The notes beneath the pieces are model-generated. The model was given only the letters and a program-made list of their open reading frames with translations, did not search any database and had not been told where the DNA came from. A program made the position numbers and the translations under genes. 57,368 nt of DNA from an uncultured Croceitalea sp. (GTDB lineage: Bacteria > Bacteroidota > Bacteroidia > Flavobacteriales > Flavobacteriaceae), in assembly GCA_937959125.1 (NCBI GenBank), contig CALGQU010000047.1, positions 1-57,368 of the forward strand, given 5' to 3'. Of the stretch, positions 1 through 8,153 are shown one piece after another (within the stretch, counting starts at the first letter, position 1; the number at the start of each line of letters is the position of its first letter).

Positions 1-705
1 GGCATCTCCTCCATCCTAATTGCAGCGGAATTGATGGCTACCACAGGGAACGGCAACGGATTGATGTTCGGGAATATCAGTGGGGTGCCCCCCGTAGAAG
101 TTGTTATCATTGGTGCTGGAACCGTAGGCGAATTTGCAGCGCGTTCCGCACTGGGGTTAGGTGCTAACATCAAGGTATTTGACAATTCCATTACCAAACT
201 GCGCAACATACAGACCAATTTAAAGCAGACGATCTATACCTCCACCATACAACCTAAAAACCTCTTGAAATCCCTAAAACGTTGTGATGTGGCCATCGGC
301 GCTACACGGGGCAAAGACCGCTCTCCTGTTGTAGTTTCGACCGATATGGTGGAAAACATGAAAAAAGGGGCCGTTATCATTGATGTGAGTATCGATATGG
401 GCGGTTGCTTTGAAACCTCGGAAATTACGACCCATAAAAAACCTACGGTAGAAAAATACGGCGTAGTACATTATGGGGTGCCCAATATTCCATCACGATA
501 TCCGCGGACATCCTCAATTTCCATCAGCAATATCTTTACACCCTATCTCTTAAAAATTGGGGAAGACGGTGGTTTGGAAAATTCACTCCGTTTTGACAAA
601 GGCCTACGAAACGGACTGTATATGTACCATGGTATCCTGACCAATAAATCGGTTGGGGATTGGTTTGGATTGGCGTATAACGATATTAATTTCTTGATTT
701 TTTAA
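1..705 (+). CDS. ald: Alanine dehydrogenase, C-terminal part (5' end outside window)
   Basis: The reading frame is open from the first base, so the N-terminal part lies upstream of the window. The visible 234 residues carry a Rossmann NAD-binding loop (GAGTVG, about 40 residues in) followed by the acidic residue expected at the end of beta-2. Near the C-terminus is the HYGVPNIPSRYPRTSS segment, matching the family's HY-x-V-x-NMP-x-x-x-PRTS motif. Alanine dehydrogenases interconvert L-alanine with pyruvate and ammonia using NAD in the cytoplasm. The stop codon overlaps the next start codon by one base (TAATG), which implies translational coupling. A related NAD(P) transhydrogenase-alpha type domain is the main alternative. 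Confidence 0.85.
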   Translation, partial: GISSILIAAELMATTGNGNGLMFGNISGVPPVEVVIIGAGTVGEFAARSALGLGANIKVFDNSITKLRNIQTNLKQTIYTSTIQPKNLLKSLKRCDVAIGATRGKDRSPVVVSTDMVENMKKGAVIIDVSIDMGGCFETSEITTHKKPTVEKYGVVHYGVPNIPSRYPRTSSISISNIFTPYLLKIGEDGGLENSLRFDKGLRNGLYMYHGILTNKSVGDWFGLAYNDINFLIF

Positions 706-1079
706 TGGGGTTTCTAAAACGTTTGGGTTGGTATTTGGTAGGGCTTTCTATTGGCATTGTTTTTTTGGCTTTCTTTTTCAAAAAAAAATCGGAAGAAACC
801 GGAACCAGCTTCTGTTATTTTCCCAATTGTCGGGTGTTAAAGGATATCCGCTCCAAACCTATTGCCTTTTCAGCTAACGAAAAGGACACTGTTCGGTTTG
901 ATGCATTGGAAACCAACATCCAAAGTGTTTTGCGGGACGGTTCTATAGACTTTGGGAAAAGCGATACCAAATCCGAGCCTTGTAAAACGTACTTCATTAC
1001 CAAAGACGATATCGAGCTGCAGCTTAAAAACTGTCCGGATAGGGCTATTATTGAAAAGGTACGAGATATCCAGGATTAA
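705..1079 (+). CDS. Small membrane-anchored protein, possibly DUF4258
   Basis: A 124-residue protein with one N-terminal membrane segment (about residues 8-26) followed by Lys-rich residues and a soluble domain of about 90 residues. The domain has two cysteine regions (FCYFPNC and EPCKTY) and a layout of short helix, strand and helix that resembles DUF4258, but I can only say this from memory of the family. It is coupled to the alanine dehydrogenase gene by a one-base stop/start overlap, so the two are probably co-expressed. No catalytic motif is visible and no function can be assigned. Confidence 0.6.
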   Translation: MGFLKRLGWYLVGLSIGIVFLAFFFKKKSEETGTSFCYFPNCRVLKDIRSKPIAFSANEKDTVRFDALETNIQSVLRDGSIDFGKSDTKSEPCKTYFITKDDIELQLKNCPDRAIIEKVRDIQD

Positions 1080-1090
1080 AAGACAGGCCT

Positions 1091-1431
1091 CGTCATGCTG
1101 AACTCGTTTCAGCATCGCATTATCCATTTCCAATTCAACTGAACAACTCGTGAGACCCTGAAACTAGTTCAGGGTGACGTACGGTGAGTTATTCCAAAGT
1201 AGTGATATGAAATACACTCGTCATACCGAACTCGTTTCGGTATCACATCACCTTTTTCAATCCAATCGCGCAACTTGTGGGACCCTGAATCAAGTTCAGG
1301 GTGACGGTACGTTACAATATAATCTGACTACTAAGAAAACGGCGTCATGCCGGACTTGTTTCGGCATCGCATCACCTTTTTCAATCCAATCGCGCAACTT
1401 GTGGGACCCTGAAACTAGTTCAGGGTGACGT
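1091..1431 (+). repeat. Three tandem copies of a paired-palindrome intergenic repeat
   Basis: Copies lie at about 1091-1180, 1219-1306 and 1343-1431. Each begins CGTCAT followed by an inverted repeat whose arms vary between copies but stay complementary (for example ATGCTGAA/TTCAGCAT in copy 1, ATACCGAA/TTCGGTAT in copy 2). About 35 bases later comes a second inverted repeat with arms ACCCTGAA/TTCAGGGT, then GACG. Copies 2 and 3 share a long identical spacer. The compensating changes in the arms show that the structure is conserved, not the sequence. The block sits between two converging genes and its last copy ends one base before the proline dehydrogenase stop codon. A weak reading frame through the block is a by-product of the repeats. 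Confidence 0.85.
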
Positions 1432-2598
1432 CTAAATTTTCCTACGGGCCTTTTCTTTTTTCAAAAGCTCTAATTCCCTTGAGGTCTGTCCGGCAACGGA
1501 AGTGTTCTCCTCTGCCCTCCGTATTAAATAGGGCATGACGTCCCGCACAGGTCCGTAAGGCAGGTATTTGGAAACCTTGTATCCGTTTTGGGCCAGGTTA
1601 AAACTAATATGATCGCTCATGCCCAACAGCTGTCCGAACCAAATCTTATCGCTATCGTTGGGAATACCCTTGTCCGACATTAATTGGATGAGCTTATAAC
1701 AACTCTCCTCATTATGGGTACCGGAAAAAATGGTAAATATCTCCAAATGTTCCAGCATATAGGCCACGGCGGCATCAAAATTACTATCCGTTTCTTGTTT
1801 GGATGCGCAGATAGGGGTTTTGTAACCCAACTCCTCAGCACGGTCGTTTTCCTTGTCCATATAAGCACCCCGCACGGCTTTGACACCTACCTTGAAACCG
1901 GATTGCTTAGCTTGTTTATGAAGTTGCTTCAGGTACTCCAATCGGTCCCATCGGTACAATTGGGCGGTATTGAAAACCACGGCCTTTTCTGTATTGTACT
2001 TTTGCATCATCTGCAAAGCAAGCATATCGGCGGTATCCTGAATCCAACTCTCCTCGGCATCGATCAATAAGGCAACATCCAAATCAAAGGCTTTTTTACA
2101 GACCAAATCATAGCGGTTTACAATGCGTTCCCATTCTTCTTGCTCCAAAGGGGTCAACGCTTCCTTATTGTTCACTTTTTCCAACAGGGCAAACCTACCA
2201 AAAGCGGTAGGCTTGAACACCGCAAAGGGTATGGCTTCTTTTTCCTTGACAAAATCCAATACCTGAAGCACTTTTTCCAGTGCATTGTCCAATTGATTTT
2301 CCACGCTTTTCCCTTCCACGGAATAATCCAAAATGGAGGTAACCCCAGCTGCGAACATCTTATCGATCATGGGCATACAATCCTCTTCATTGACACCACC
2401 ACAGAAATGATCAAATACGGTAGCCCTTATCAATCCCTCTACGGGAAGATGGGCATTTATGGCAAAATTGGTCACGGCCGTTCCTATTTTAACCAAGGGT
2501 TGGTTGGCAATCAACCGAAACAGAAAATAAGCCCGTTCCAATTCTGAATCCGTCTTAAGTTGGAATGCTGTTGCGGTATCTTCAAAAATTCGCTTCAT
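1432..2598 (-). CDS. Proline dehydrogenase (monofunctional)
   Basis: A 388-residue FAD enzyme that oxidises proline to pyrroline-5-carboxylate, the first step of proline use, passing electrons to quinone at the inner face of the membrane. Family motifs are clear: LLIDAEES, the VRGAYM loop of the TIM barrel, FGQLLGMSDH, and the C-terminal YLPYGPVRDVMPYLIRRAEEN segment that binds substrate through its two arginines. It has no fused pyrroline-5-carboxylate dehydrogenase domain, unlike proteobacterial PutA. A perfect palindrome (TTCATAATTATGAA, 2594-2607) covers the start codon. A TATCTTTG box lies about 22 bases upstream of the start. Confidence 0.93.
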   Translation of the reverse strand: MKRIFEDTATAFQLKTDSELERAYFLFRLIANQPLVKIGTAVTNFAINAHLPVEGLIRATVFDHFCGGVNEEDCMPMIDKMFAAGVTSILDYSVEGKSVENQLDNALEKVLQVLDFVKEKEAIPFAVFKPTAFGRFALLEKVNNKEALTPLEQEEWERIVNRYDLVCKKAFDLDVALLIDAEESWIQDTADMLALQMMQKYNTEKAVVFNTAQLYRWDRLEYLKQLHKQAKQSGFKVGVKAVRGAYMDKENDRAEELGYKTPICASKQETDSNFDAAVAYMLEHLEIFTIFSGTHNEESCYKLIQLMSDKGIPNDSDKIWFGQLLGMSDHISFNLAQNGYKVSKYLPYGPVRDVMPYLIRRAEENTSVAGQTSRELELLKKEKARRKI

Positions 2599-2620
2599 AA
2601 TTATGAATTTCTCAAAGCCG

Positions 2621-2628
2621 CAAAGATA
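2621..2628 (-). promoter_or_regulatory. -7 promoter box TATCTTTG for proline dehydrogenase
   Basis: Read on the minus strand, the bases are TATCTTTG, a full match to the Bacteroidota -7 consensus TAnnTTTG. It lies 22 bases before the proline dehydrogenase start codon. I did not find a -33 TTG at ideal spacing. Confidence 0.6.
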
Positions 2629-2665
2629 AGACGGCCCTAAGCATTCTTTTCATCAAAATATGTCT

Positions 2666-2673
2666 TTATTTTG
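2666..2673 (+). promoter_or_regulatory. Likely -7 promoter box for aroB
   Basis: TTATTTTG matches five of the six fixed positions of TAnnTTTG. It lies 18 bases before the ATG at 2692, and this favours that ATG over the upstream in-frame TTG at 2671, which falls inside the box. Confidence 0.4.
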
Positions 2674-2691
2674 CACACAATCAGAAAATGT

Positions 2692-3747
2692 ATGAAGTCT
2701 GTTACGAGTGGAACCCATGAAGTCCATTTTGGGGAATTGGCCAAAGCGGCACTCAATCAATTTTTAGGGAAACATTCCTATTCCAAGATTTTTATTTTGG
2801 TGGATGAAAATACCAAAAAACACTGCTTGCCTTTTTTTGAAAGCCTGTATACCGGCACCGTTGAAAAACCCATTTGCATTAAAGCTGGGGAAGTCCATAA
2901 AACCATAACAAGTTGTGTAGCGGTTTGGGAAGAGCTCTCTGTTGAAGGTGGGGACAGGAAAAGTATCCTTATCAACTTGGGTGGGGGTGTCGTTACGGAT
3001 TTAGGCGGCTTTGTAGCATCGACCTTTAAGAGAGGTATTGATTTTATCAACATCCCTACAACCTTGCTTTCTATGGTAGATGCTTCCGTAGGCGGGAAAA
3101 CAGGCGTAGATCTGGGGGTCCTTAAAAATCAGGTTGGGGTGATCAACCAACCCAAGATGGTATTGTTGTTCCCAGAGTTTCTTAAAACGCTTGAGCAAAG
3201 ACAATTGATCAGCGGGTTTGCAGAGATGTTAAAACACGGCCTCATCAGTGATCGCCGTTACTGGGAAGCACTTAGCACGACCATGGATTTTTATGATATG
3301 GACGCCATCCAGAAATCAGTAGCTATTAAAAATGCCATAGTAGAAAAAGACCCCACGGAACAGAACGTACGCAAAAAACTGAATTTTGGGCATACCTTGG
3401 GCCATGCGATCGAGTCTTATTTTTTGGATACCGAGGATAAACCCACTCTTCTGCACGGCGAAGCCATAGCTGTTGGTATGATTTTGGAAGGCTATCTATC
3501 CCATGCACTTACCGGGTTAAGTATGATGGAACTTGATGCTATTAAAAAGACTTTTTTTAAGCACTTTAAAAAGGTGGTTTTTACCGATGTAGATATTGAG
3601 GTTATTTTGGATTTGTTACAGCATGACAAAAAGAATTCCCATGGGGCCATTAACTTTGTACTCTTGCAAGAAATAGGCAATACGGTATTGGATGTTAAAG
3701 TTCCTACAGAACTTTATGTCCAAGCGTTCGCTTACTACAAAGAATAA
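2692..3747 (+). CDS. aroB: 3-dehydroquinate synthase
   Basis: Converts DAHP to 3-dehydroquinate in the shikimate pathway, using NAD and a divalent metal in the cytoplasm. With the ATG start the protein has 351 residues, normal for the family. Visible signatures are the GGGVVTDLGG nucleotide-binding loop, the IPTTLLSMVDASVGGKTGVD segment around the substrate site, and LNFGHTLGHAIE, which supplies metal-ligand histidines. A TTG start 21 bases upstream is possible but overlaps the probable promoter. The gene stands opposite proline dehydrogenase, with a shared control region of under 100 bases. Confidence 0.96.
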   Translation: MKSVTSGTHEVHFGELAKAALNQFLGKHSYSKIFILVDENTKKHCLPFFESLYTGTVEKPICIKAGEVHKTITSCVAVWEELSVEGGDRKSILINLGGGVVTDLGGFVASTFKRGIDFINIPTTLLSMVDASVGGKTGVDLGVLKNQVGVINQPKMVLLFPEFLKTLEQRQLISGFAEMLKHGLISDRRYWEALSTTMDFYDMDAIQKSVAIKNAIVEKDPTEQNVRKKLNFGHTLGHAIESYFLDTEDKPTLLHGEAIAVGMILEGYLSHALTGLSMMELDAIKKTFFKHFKKVVFTDVDIEVILDLLQHDKKNSHGAINFVLLQEIGNTVLDVKVPTELYVQAFAYYKE

Positions 3748-3842
3748 ATGCTTCATATACTAAAAAGCAAGTTTTACAACTCTTTGAAAAATCGATACGG
3801 ATATTTGACTAGCTTAGGTATATCAAACCTAACACACCTACT

Positions 3843-4154
3843 ATGAGACGAATTATTATCGATTACAAGAAACTGGACCACGACACTGCGGCATTATTAA
3901 TAGACCTCTACCCCCACGGTTATGGCGATGATGACATTATTGTACTCAAAAAACCGAATGGCGAGCTTATAGAAGCTGTAGAGGTGAAAACTGCGGATAC
4001 CATTTACTTGGTAAAAATAAGCAAGAGCCTGTCCAACTTCATCGCTAATTTTGAAGAGAATATGGAACGGGAGCTGGAGGATAAGTCCGAAAACCCAGTA
4101 TTAGAACAAGAATTTGATTCCGAAACCGATAGGGACCAAGAGCCTATTGATTAA
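3843..4154 (+). CDS. Conserved small acidic protein of unknown function
   Basis: A 103-residue protein with no signal peptide or membrane segment. The first two thirds (MRRIIIDYKKLD..., a predicted alpha/beta domain with the GYGDDDIIVL stretch) look folded. The last 25 residues are almost all acidic or polar and are probably disordered. Its start follows aroB by 95 bases. Its stop overlaps the converging DinB gene by four bases. I do not recognise a family and see no catalytic motif. Confidence 0.7.
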   Translation: MRRIIIDYKKLDHDTAALLIDLYPHGYGDDDIIVLKKPNGELIEAVEVKTADTIYLVKISKSLSNFIANFEENMERELEDKSENPVLEQEFDSETDRDQEPID

Positions 4155-4678
4155 GCATATATCCCCGTATAAAGCGTTTTGAACAATTTATGATGATGTG
4201 CTTGGTGCGCGCTGATCATAAAACCCAGAGCCCTTACGCTCATCACACTCCCGCTGGCCGTACCCATGCGTAAAAGTTTTTCCGTATCAAAAGATTCAAA
4301 AAGGGATATGGAGGCGTTCCGCACCGTTTTAAATTCCTTGAGCAACTGTCCTTTACTTCTACTACCTGCATCACTTTGCAGTGTAAACGCATCTTGGTCA
4401 AAACCCATTAAGTTGGTTTGATCGTTCCTAGCGAACCGCAGTGCCCTGTATTGAAAAATACGCTCCGTATCGATCAGATGCAAAACCACTTCTGCGACCG
4501 TCCATTTATCTTTTGCATAACGATAGGAAAGTTTGTCTGGCTCCAAGGGCGAAAAAAAGGCTTCCATGTCATCCAAACCCTGTCGTAGGGAAGCTAACAA
4601 CTCCGCATCTCCAAGTAAACTTAAATATTGTTTGTAGTACGAATGGTATTCGTTATCCTTGAGTTCCGTAGCTTTCAA
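4151..4678 (-). CDS. DinB/YfiT-like four-helix protein
   Basis: A 175-residue cytoplasmic protein of the DinB superfamily. These are four-helix bundles that bind a metal through three histidines; many transfer thiols or act in detoxification. The expected histidines are visible in EVVLHLIDTERIFQ (second helix) and in the C-terminal ISAHQAHHH. The segment FQYRALRFARND is also typical. It begins just downstream of the Lrp-type regulator on the same strand (10 bases apart), so the two may share a transcript. The substrate cannot be told from sequence. Confidence 0.82.
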   Translation of the reverse strand: MKATELKDNEYHSYYKQYLSLLGDAELLASLRQGLDDMEAFFSPLEPDKLSYRYAKDKWTVAEVVLHLIDTERIFQYRALRFARNDQTNLMGFDQDAFTLQSDAGSRSKGQLLKEFKTVRNASISLFESFDTEKLLRMGTASGSVMSVRALGFMISAHQAHHHKLFKTLYTGIYA

Positions 4679-4688
4679 ATCGAAATTC

Positions 4689-5168
4689 CTAAAGCTCGTT
4701 GAAAATCGTGTGCATCAAACGTTTCTTGTCGTTGATACTTTCTTCCAAAGAAATCATGGTTTCCGTTCTGCTGATACCGTCAATATCATCAATTTTAAAA
4801 ATGATGTTCTTGGCATGATTGGTATCCTTTGCCCTTATTTTACAGAAGATATTAAATTTCCCTGTAGTGATGTGTGCGACGGTTACGTAGGGAATTTCAG
4901 TAAGGCGTTCCAAAACAAACTTGGTCTGGTGCGTTTTCTCCAAGAATATACCCACGTAAGCAATAAAGGAATAGCCTAGTTTCACATAATCCAAAGTCAA
5001 GGAAGAACCTTTTATGATTCCCGCTTCTTCCATCTTTTTTACACGCACATGTACCGTACCCGCGGATATCAATAATTTCTTGGCAATATCCGTAAAAGGT
5101 GTTCTGGTATTGTCAATTAACATATCCAAAATCTGGTGGTCTATCTCGTCAAGCTTTACTTTGTTCAT
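4689..5168 (-). CDS. Lrp/AsnC family transcriptional regulator
   Basis: A 159-residue regulator with an N-terminal helix-turn-helix (LDEIDHQILDMLIDNTRTPF, then DIAKKLLISAGTVHVRVKKMEEAGII) and a C-terminal RAM ligand-binding domain (VTVAHITTGKFNIFCKI and following). Such proteins sense amino acids or related metabolites and form octamers. I chose the ATG at 5168 because the longer frame, from 5189, would start inside a full-match TAnnTTTG promoter box. The family often controls genes nearby, so the amino-acid genes around it are candidate targets, but that is inference. Confidence 0.92.
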   Translation of the reverse strand: MNKVKLDEIDHQILDMLIDNTRTPFTDIAKKLLISAGTVHVRVKKMEEAGIIKGSSLTLDYVKLGYSFIAYVGIFLEKTHQTKFVLERLTEIPYVTVAHITTGKFNIFCKIRAKDTNHAKNIIFKIDDIDGISRTETMISLEESINDKKRLMHTIFNEL

Positions 5169-5186
5169 TTTCAATAGTATTTTCAA

Positions 5187-5194
5187 CAAAATTA
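5187..5194 (-). promoter_or_regulatory. -7 promoter box TAATTTTG for the Lrp-type regulator
   Basis: Minus-strand TAATTTTG is a full match to TAnnTTTG and lies 18 bases before the ATG at 5168. It decides the start, since an upstream in-frame start codon would overlap it. A second, weaker box (TTATTTTG) lies 15 bases further upstream. Confidence 0.55.
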
Positions 5195-5565
5195 ATCATT
5201 TGCAAAATAAAATCTAAAAGAAATGCCTTTTTTTTAAATATCATACAAAATAGTAGTCAGATTTAAGAAATAAAACTGGGTCAAGCCCTATACTGTTAAA
5301 ATTGAACCTATTAAAGAAAAAAATCATCCTTACTACTTGTATATAGTTTTACATAAGTAAACAAAAAAAGAATAGGCAAACCTAGATTTACTAGGGTAAA
5401 CCTCTTGATTTTTTTACAATTGTATACTACGATTCAAAATTTTATTTAAAAAACTATAAATCAATCTATTAATTAATTTAAAATAAACTATTACTTTAAT
5501 TTTGTGGTTCCTTTTTCAAGTAGTTTCTGTTAAGTTCCTCTAAATTCTTTGTTTACATTTGTAAT
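5195..5565. other. AT-rich intergenic region without a gene
   Basis: About 370 very AT-rich bases separate the divergent Lrp and XRE regulators. Apart from the promoter boxes at either end I see no coding frame, no clear palindrome and no terminator. Such a long AT-rich stretch between two regulators is a plausible site for Lrp-type multimer binding, but no motif supports a specific claim. Confidence 0.5.
5497..5504 (+). promoter_or_regulatory. -7 promoter box TAATTTTG for the XRE regulator
   Basis: A full TAnnTTTG match that would start transcription about 55 bases before the XRE start codon. A second full match (TACATTTG, 5554-5561) ends four bases before the ATG and would give a leaderless message. 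The first is the more conventional choice. Confidence 0.45.
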
Positions 5566-5979
5566 ATGGCTATCGCAAAACGAATACAGCAGGTTATTAC
5601 GTATTTTGAAATGAGTGCTTCCGCTTTTGCAGATGAAATTGGCGTGCCTAGATCCAGCATCTCCCATATCCTTTCTGGTCGCAATAAACCTAGTTTGGAT
5701 TTTGTCATTAAAATGGTCAACGCCTTTCCCCAAGTAAACCTATATTGGCTACTGAATGGAAAAGGCAGCTTTCCATCCCCTACCGATGATGGAGCGCCAA
5801 TTCATAACGCAGCCTCGGAGATACGACAACAATTGGATACCGCCTCAAAGCGAATTTCAAATGCCGACGCTAATACAACAACAAAAAGAATACCTCCTAA
5901 ACAGATTGATAAGGTCCTTATCTTTTACACGGATGGTACTTTTGAATCCTTCATAGAAAAATCCTATGGCCTAGGGTAG
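5566..5979 (+). CDS. XRE-family helix-turn-helix regulator
   Basis: A 137-residue protein with an N-terminal HTH of the Cro/C1 type: MSASAFADEIGVPRSSISHILSGRNKPSLDFVIKMVNAFP, about residues 16-55, including the recognition helix RSSISHILSG. The remaining 80 residues are rich in Thr, Gln and Lys and end in a short domain (VLIFYTDGTFESF) that I do not recognise. It stands alone in front of a lipoprotein/TerC pair on the same strand. Its targets cannot be told from sequence. Confidence 0.88.
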   Translation: MAIAKRIQQVITYFEMSASAFADEIGVPRSSISHILSGRNKPSLDFVIKMVNAFPQVNLYWLLNGKGSFPSPTDDGAPIHNAASEIRQQLDTASKRISNADANTTTKRIPPKQIDKVLIFYTDGTFESFIEKSYGLG

Positions 5980-5998
5980 TTTTTAGTATTTTGCACCC

Positions 5999-6373
5999 AT
6001 GTTAAAGAAGCTTTGCTATTCCACTTTCATTTTGATTATTTTTTCCTGCCAAGAACCACCGGAACGTCATTGTAGCGACTTTAAAACCGGGGAGTTTCAA
6101 TCTGTTTTGGTAGTAAAGGACACGTTTAGGTCTTCTTTTGTACGTCAGAACGACCTTCAAATAGAACAATTTAAAGCCTCTGTGGATTCCTTTAAAATTA
6201 GATGGATCAATGATTGTGAATATATCCTTAAGAAGATACATCCTAAAAACAGGGAAGAAGAAAAATCCAATCACATAAAAATTTTGACTACTACGGATAG
6301 TTCTTATACATTTGAATTTAATACGGTTGGGGATTCCAAAAAAATAAGGGGAACCGCTTTTAAAATAGATTGA
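5999..6373 (+). CDS. Small lipoprotein of unknown function
   Basis: A 124-residue protein with a signal peptide ending in the lipobox IIFSC (Cys17), so it should be lipid-anchored on the periplasmic side. The mature part is a predicted beta-rich domain with Cys, Trp and Asp near RWINDCEYIL. The stop codon is directly followed, one base later, by the TerC start, so the two genes are co-transcribed. I see no motif that gives a function, and a role tied to TerC is inferred only from this spacing. Confidence 0.75.
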   Translation: MLKKLCYSTFILIIFSCQEPPERHCSDFKTGEFQSVLVVKDTFRSSFVRQNDLQIEQFKASVDSFKIRWINDCEYILKKIHPKNREEEKSNHIKILTTTDSSYTFEFNTVGDSKKIRGTAFKID

Positions 6374-6374
6374 T

Positions 6375-7187
6375 ATGTTTGAAATTTTTGCCAGTCCAGA
6401 TGCTTGGGTCGCCCTATTGACACTTACGTTTTTAGAAATTGTCTTGGGGATTGACAACATTATCTTCATTTCCATAGCTGCCGGAAAATTGGAGCAAAAA
6501 GACCGCAAGAAAGCAACCAACCTTGGTCTTGTATTGGCCATGGTCATGCGTATCGTACTATTATTTGGGATTACATGGTTGACCTCTTTAAAGAAACCTT
6601 TTTTGGTATTGAACGAGTCTTGGTTGCACGGCGGAATAAGTTGGCAGGCCCTAATTTTATTTATGGGCGGGCTTTTTCTTCTGTACAAGAGCACCAAGGA
6701 AATACATGAAAAAGTGGAAGATCGTGGTCATGATGAAAGAGAGGTGAAAAAAGGACGTTCCAGCTCCTTGACCAATGCCATTGTCCAAATTACAATTATC
6801 AACATCGTATTTTCTTTTGATTCCATTCTAACAGCCATTGGTATGACCAATGGAATATCCCCTAACCCCAATGACGCCCTAATTTTGATGATTGTGGCCG
6901 TAGTAATATCAGTAATCATCATGATGTTATTTGCCAATCCTGTGGGCGAATTCGTGACCAAACATCCATCCATACAAGTGTTAGGCCTTTCATTCTTGAT
7001 CCTCATTGGTTTTATGCTTATTGCCGAAGCTGCGCACCTATCACACTTGGTCGTCCTAGGAAACGAGGTAGGCACGATTCCCAAAGGATACCTTTACTTT
7101 GCCATCGCCTTCTCCTTGATGGTAGAGTTTTTGGATATGCGGATGCGGAAGAACAAAAAACCTGAAGACGAGCTAATTGAGGAGTAA
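6375..7187 (+). CDS. TerC family integral membrane protein
   Basis: A 270-residue inner-membrane protein with about seven hydrophobic segments. The TerC signature acidic residues in the membrane are present: TFLEIVLGIDNIIFIS near the N-terminus and the repeat-related IVFSFDSILTAIGM in the second half. Members are linked to metal homeostasis (manganese export) and tellurite resistance, and often help to metallate exported enzymes. A charged cytoplasmic loop of about 30 residues (KEIHEKVEDRGHDEREVKKGR) separates the halves. It is probably expressed with the preceding lipoprotein. Confidence 0.93.
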   Translation: MFEIFASPDAWVALLTLTFLEIVLGIDNIIFISIAAGKLEQKDRKKATNLGLVLAMVMRIVLLFGITWLTSLKKPFLVLNESWLHGGISWQALILFMGGLFLLYKSTKEIHEKVEDRGHDEREVKKGRSSSLTNAIVQITIINIVFSFDSILTAIGMTNGISPNPNDALILMIVAVVISVIIMMLFANPVGEFVTKHPSIQVLGLSFLILIGFMLIAEAAHLSHLVVLGNEVGTIPKGYLYFAIAFSLMVEFLDMRMRKNKKPEDELIEE

Positions 7188-7362
7188 CTCCGGGTTGCCT
7201 GTTGTTGGATAAAAAGCAGTAAAACAATCCGCATTAAGCTTGAACACTATTACCGCGCGTTAAAAGGAGGTTCCGCAAATAAGTTGGAAGTATTTGTTAT
7301 ACCATAAAACCCACTATATTTAGAAATTTGTTTTCTGAAACCTTCATGTATAAAAACGCATT

Positions 7363-8025
7363 ATGACCATTTCAATCATCAAAAGCACTAAAAGATCAAT
7401 ATTCATTTTAGTGATACTAGCGCTTGTTGGCTGCGCTGAAAAAGCAAAGAACCTTCCTAAAGAATTTGATTACGGAACAACTGAAAATGGGTTATACGAA
7501 AACTCCTTTTTCGATCTGGAAATTTCTTTTGATCCAAATTGGACAATCCAAAACAAACAACAAACTGAAAACATAGCGGAACAAGGCAAAAAATTGATTG
7601 TTGGTGACGATTCCAACTTGGAGGCGGCAGTTGAAGCTTCAGAGATAAATGTGGCTTATTTGCTCACCGTATTCAAGCATAAAGTTGGTGCTCCTGTTGA
7701 TTTTAACCCCTCTTTTATTGCTATAGCAGAAAACGTCAAGAATTTACCGGGTATCTCCAAGGGAGAAGACTATTTGTTCCATACAAAAAAGTTATTGGAG
7801 CAGGCACCTGTTAACTACAATTTTAACAAAGACATCTCTAAAGAGGAAAGAGGAAATCACGATTTCTACATTATGGAAACCCAACTTGAATATGCCTCCA
7901 AAAATATAATCCAAGAGTATAGAACTACAATTACAAACGGCTTCAGCCTATCGTTTATAATTTCCTATGCAAATCCCGAGCAGAAAGCGGAACTCTACGA
8001 AATACTCGATAATATCAAGATTTAA
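7363..8025 (+). CDS. Lipoprotein of unknown function
   Basis: A 220-residue protein with a signal peptide and lipobox ALVGC (Cys24), so it should be lipid-anchored in the envelope. The mature domain is mixed alpha/beta with no cysteine and ends in a segment (YRTTITNGFSLSFIISYANPEQKAELYEILDNIKI) of the form often seen in flavobacterial stress or PsbP-like lipoproteins. I cannot assign a family with confidence. It stands alone between TerC and a converging hydroxylase gene. Confidence 0.7.
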   Translation: MTISIIKSTKRSIFILVILALVGCAEKAKNLPKEFDYGTTENGLYENSFFDLEISFDPNWTIQNKQQTENIAEQGKKLIVGDDSNLEAAVEASEINVAYLLTVFKHKVGAPVDFNPSFIAIAENVKNLPGISKGEDYLFHTKKLLEQAPVNYNFNKDISKEERGNHDFYIMETQLEYASKNIIQEYRTTITNGFSLSFIISYANPEQKAELYEILDNIKI

Positions 8026-8153
8026 CTTAGTCATCTATCATTGGGTCAGCTAGTAGAAAAACAGTACTTCGTATAAATCAAAATTGTCTTGAAGTTTTAT
8101 CCGTATTTTGCAAACATTCTTTGATTTACGCAAAGACTTAAAACAACGAACAG

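Noticed and set aside
1174-1428. An 84-codon frame through the triple repeat
   Set aside because: It consists almost wholly of the palindromic repeats, and its peptide repeats itself with the units. It is a by-product of the repeats, not a gene.
5554-5561. TACATTTG box four bases before the XRE start, implying a leaderless message
   Set aside because: It is a full consensus match, but another full match 57 bases upstream gives a normal leader. Without mapped 5' ends I do not claim leaderless expression.
6002-6697. A 231-codon minus-strand frame opposite the lipoprotein and TerC genes
   Set aside because: It is antisense to two well-supported genes and its peptide has no recognisable domain.
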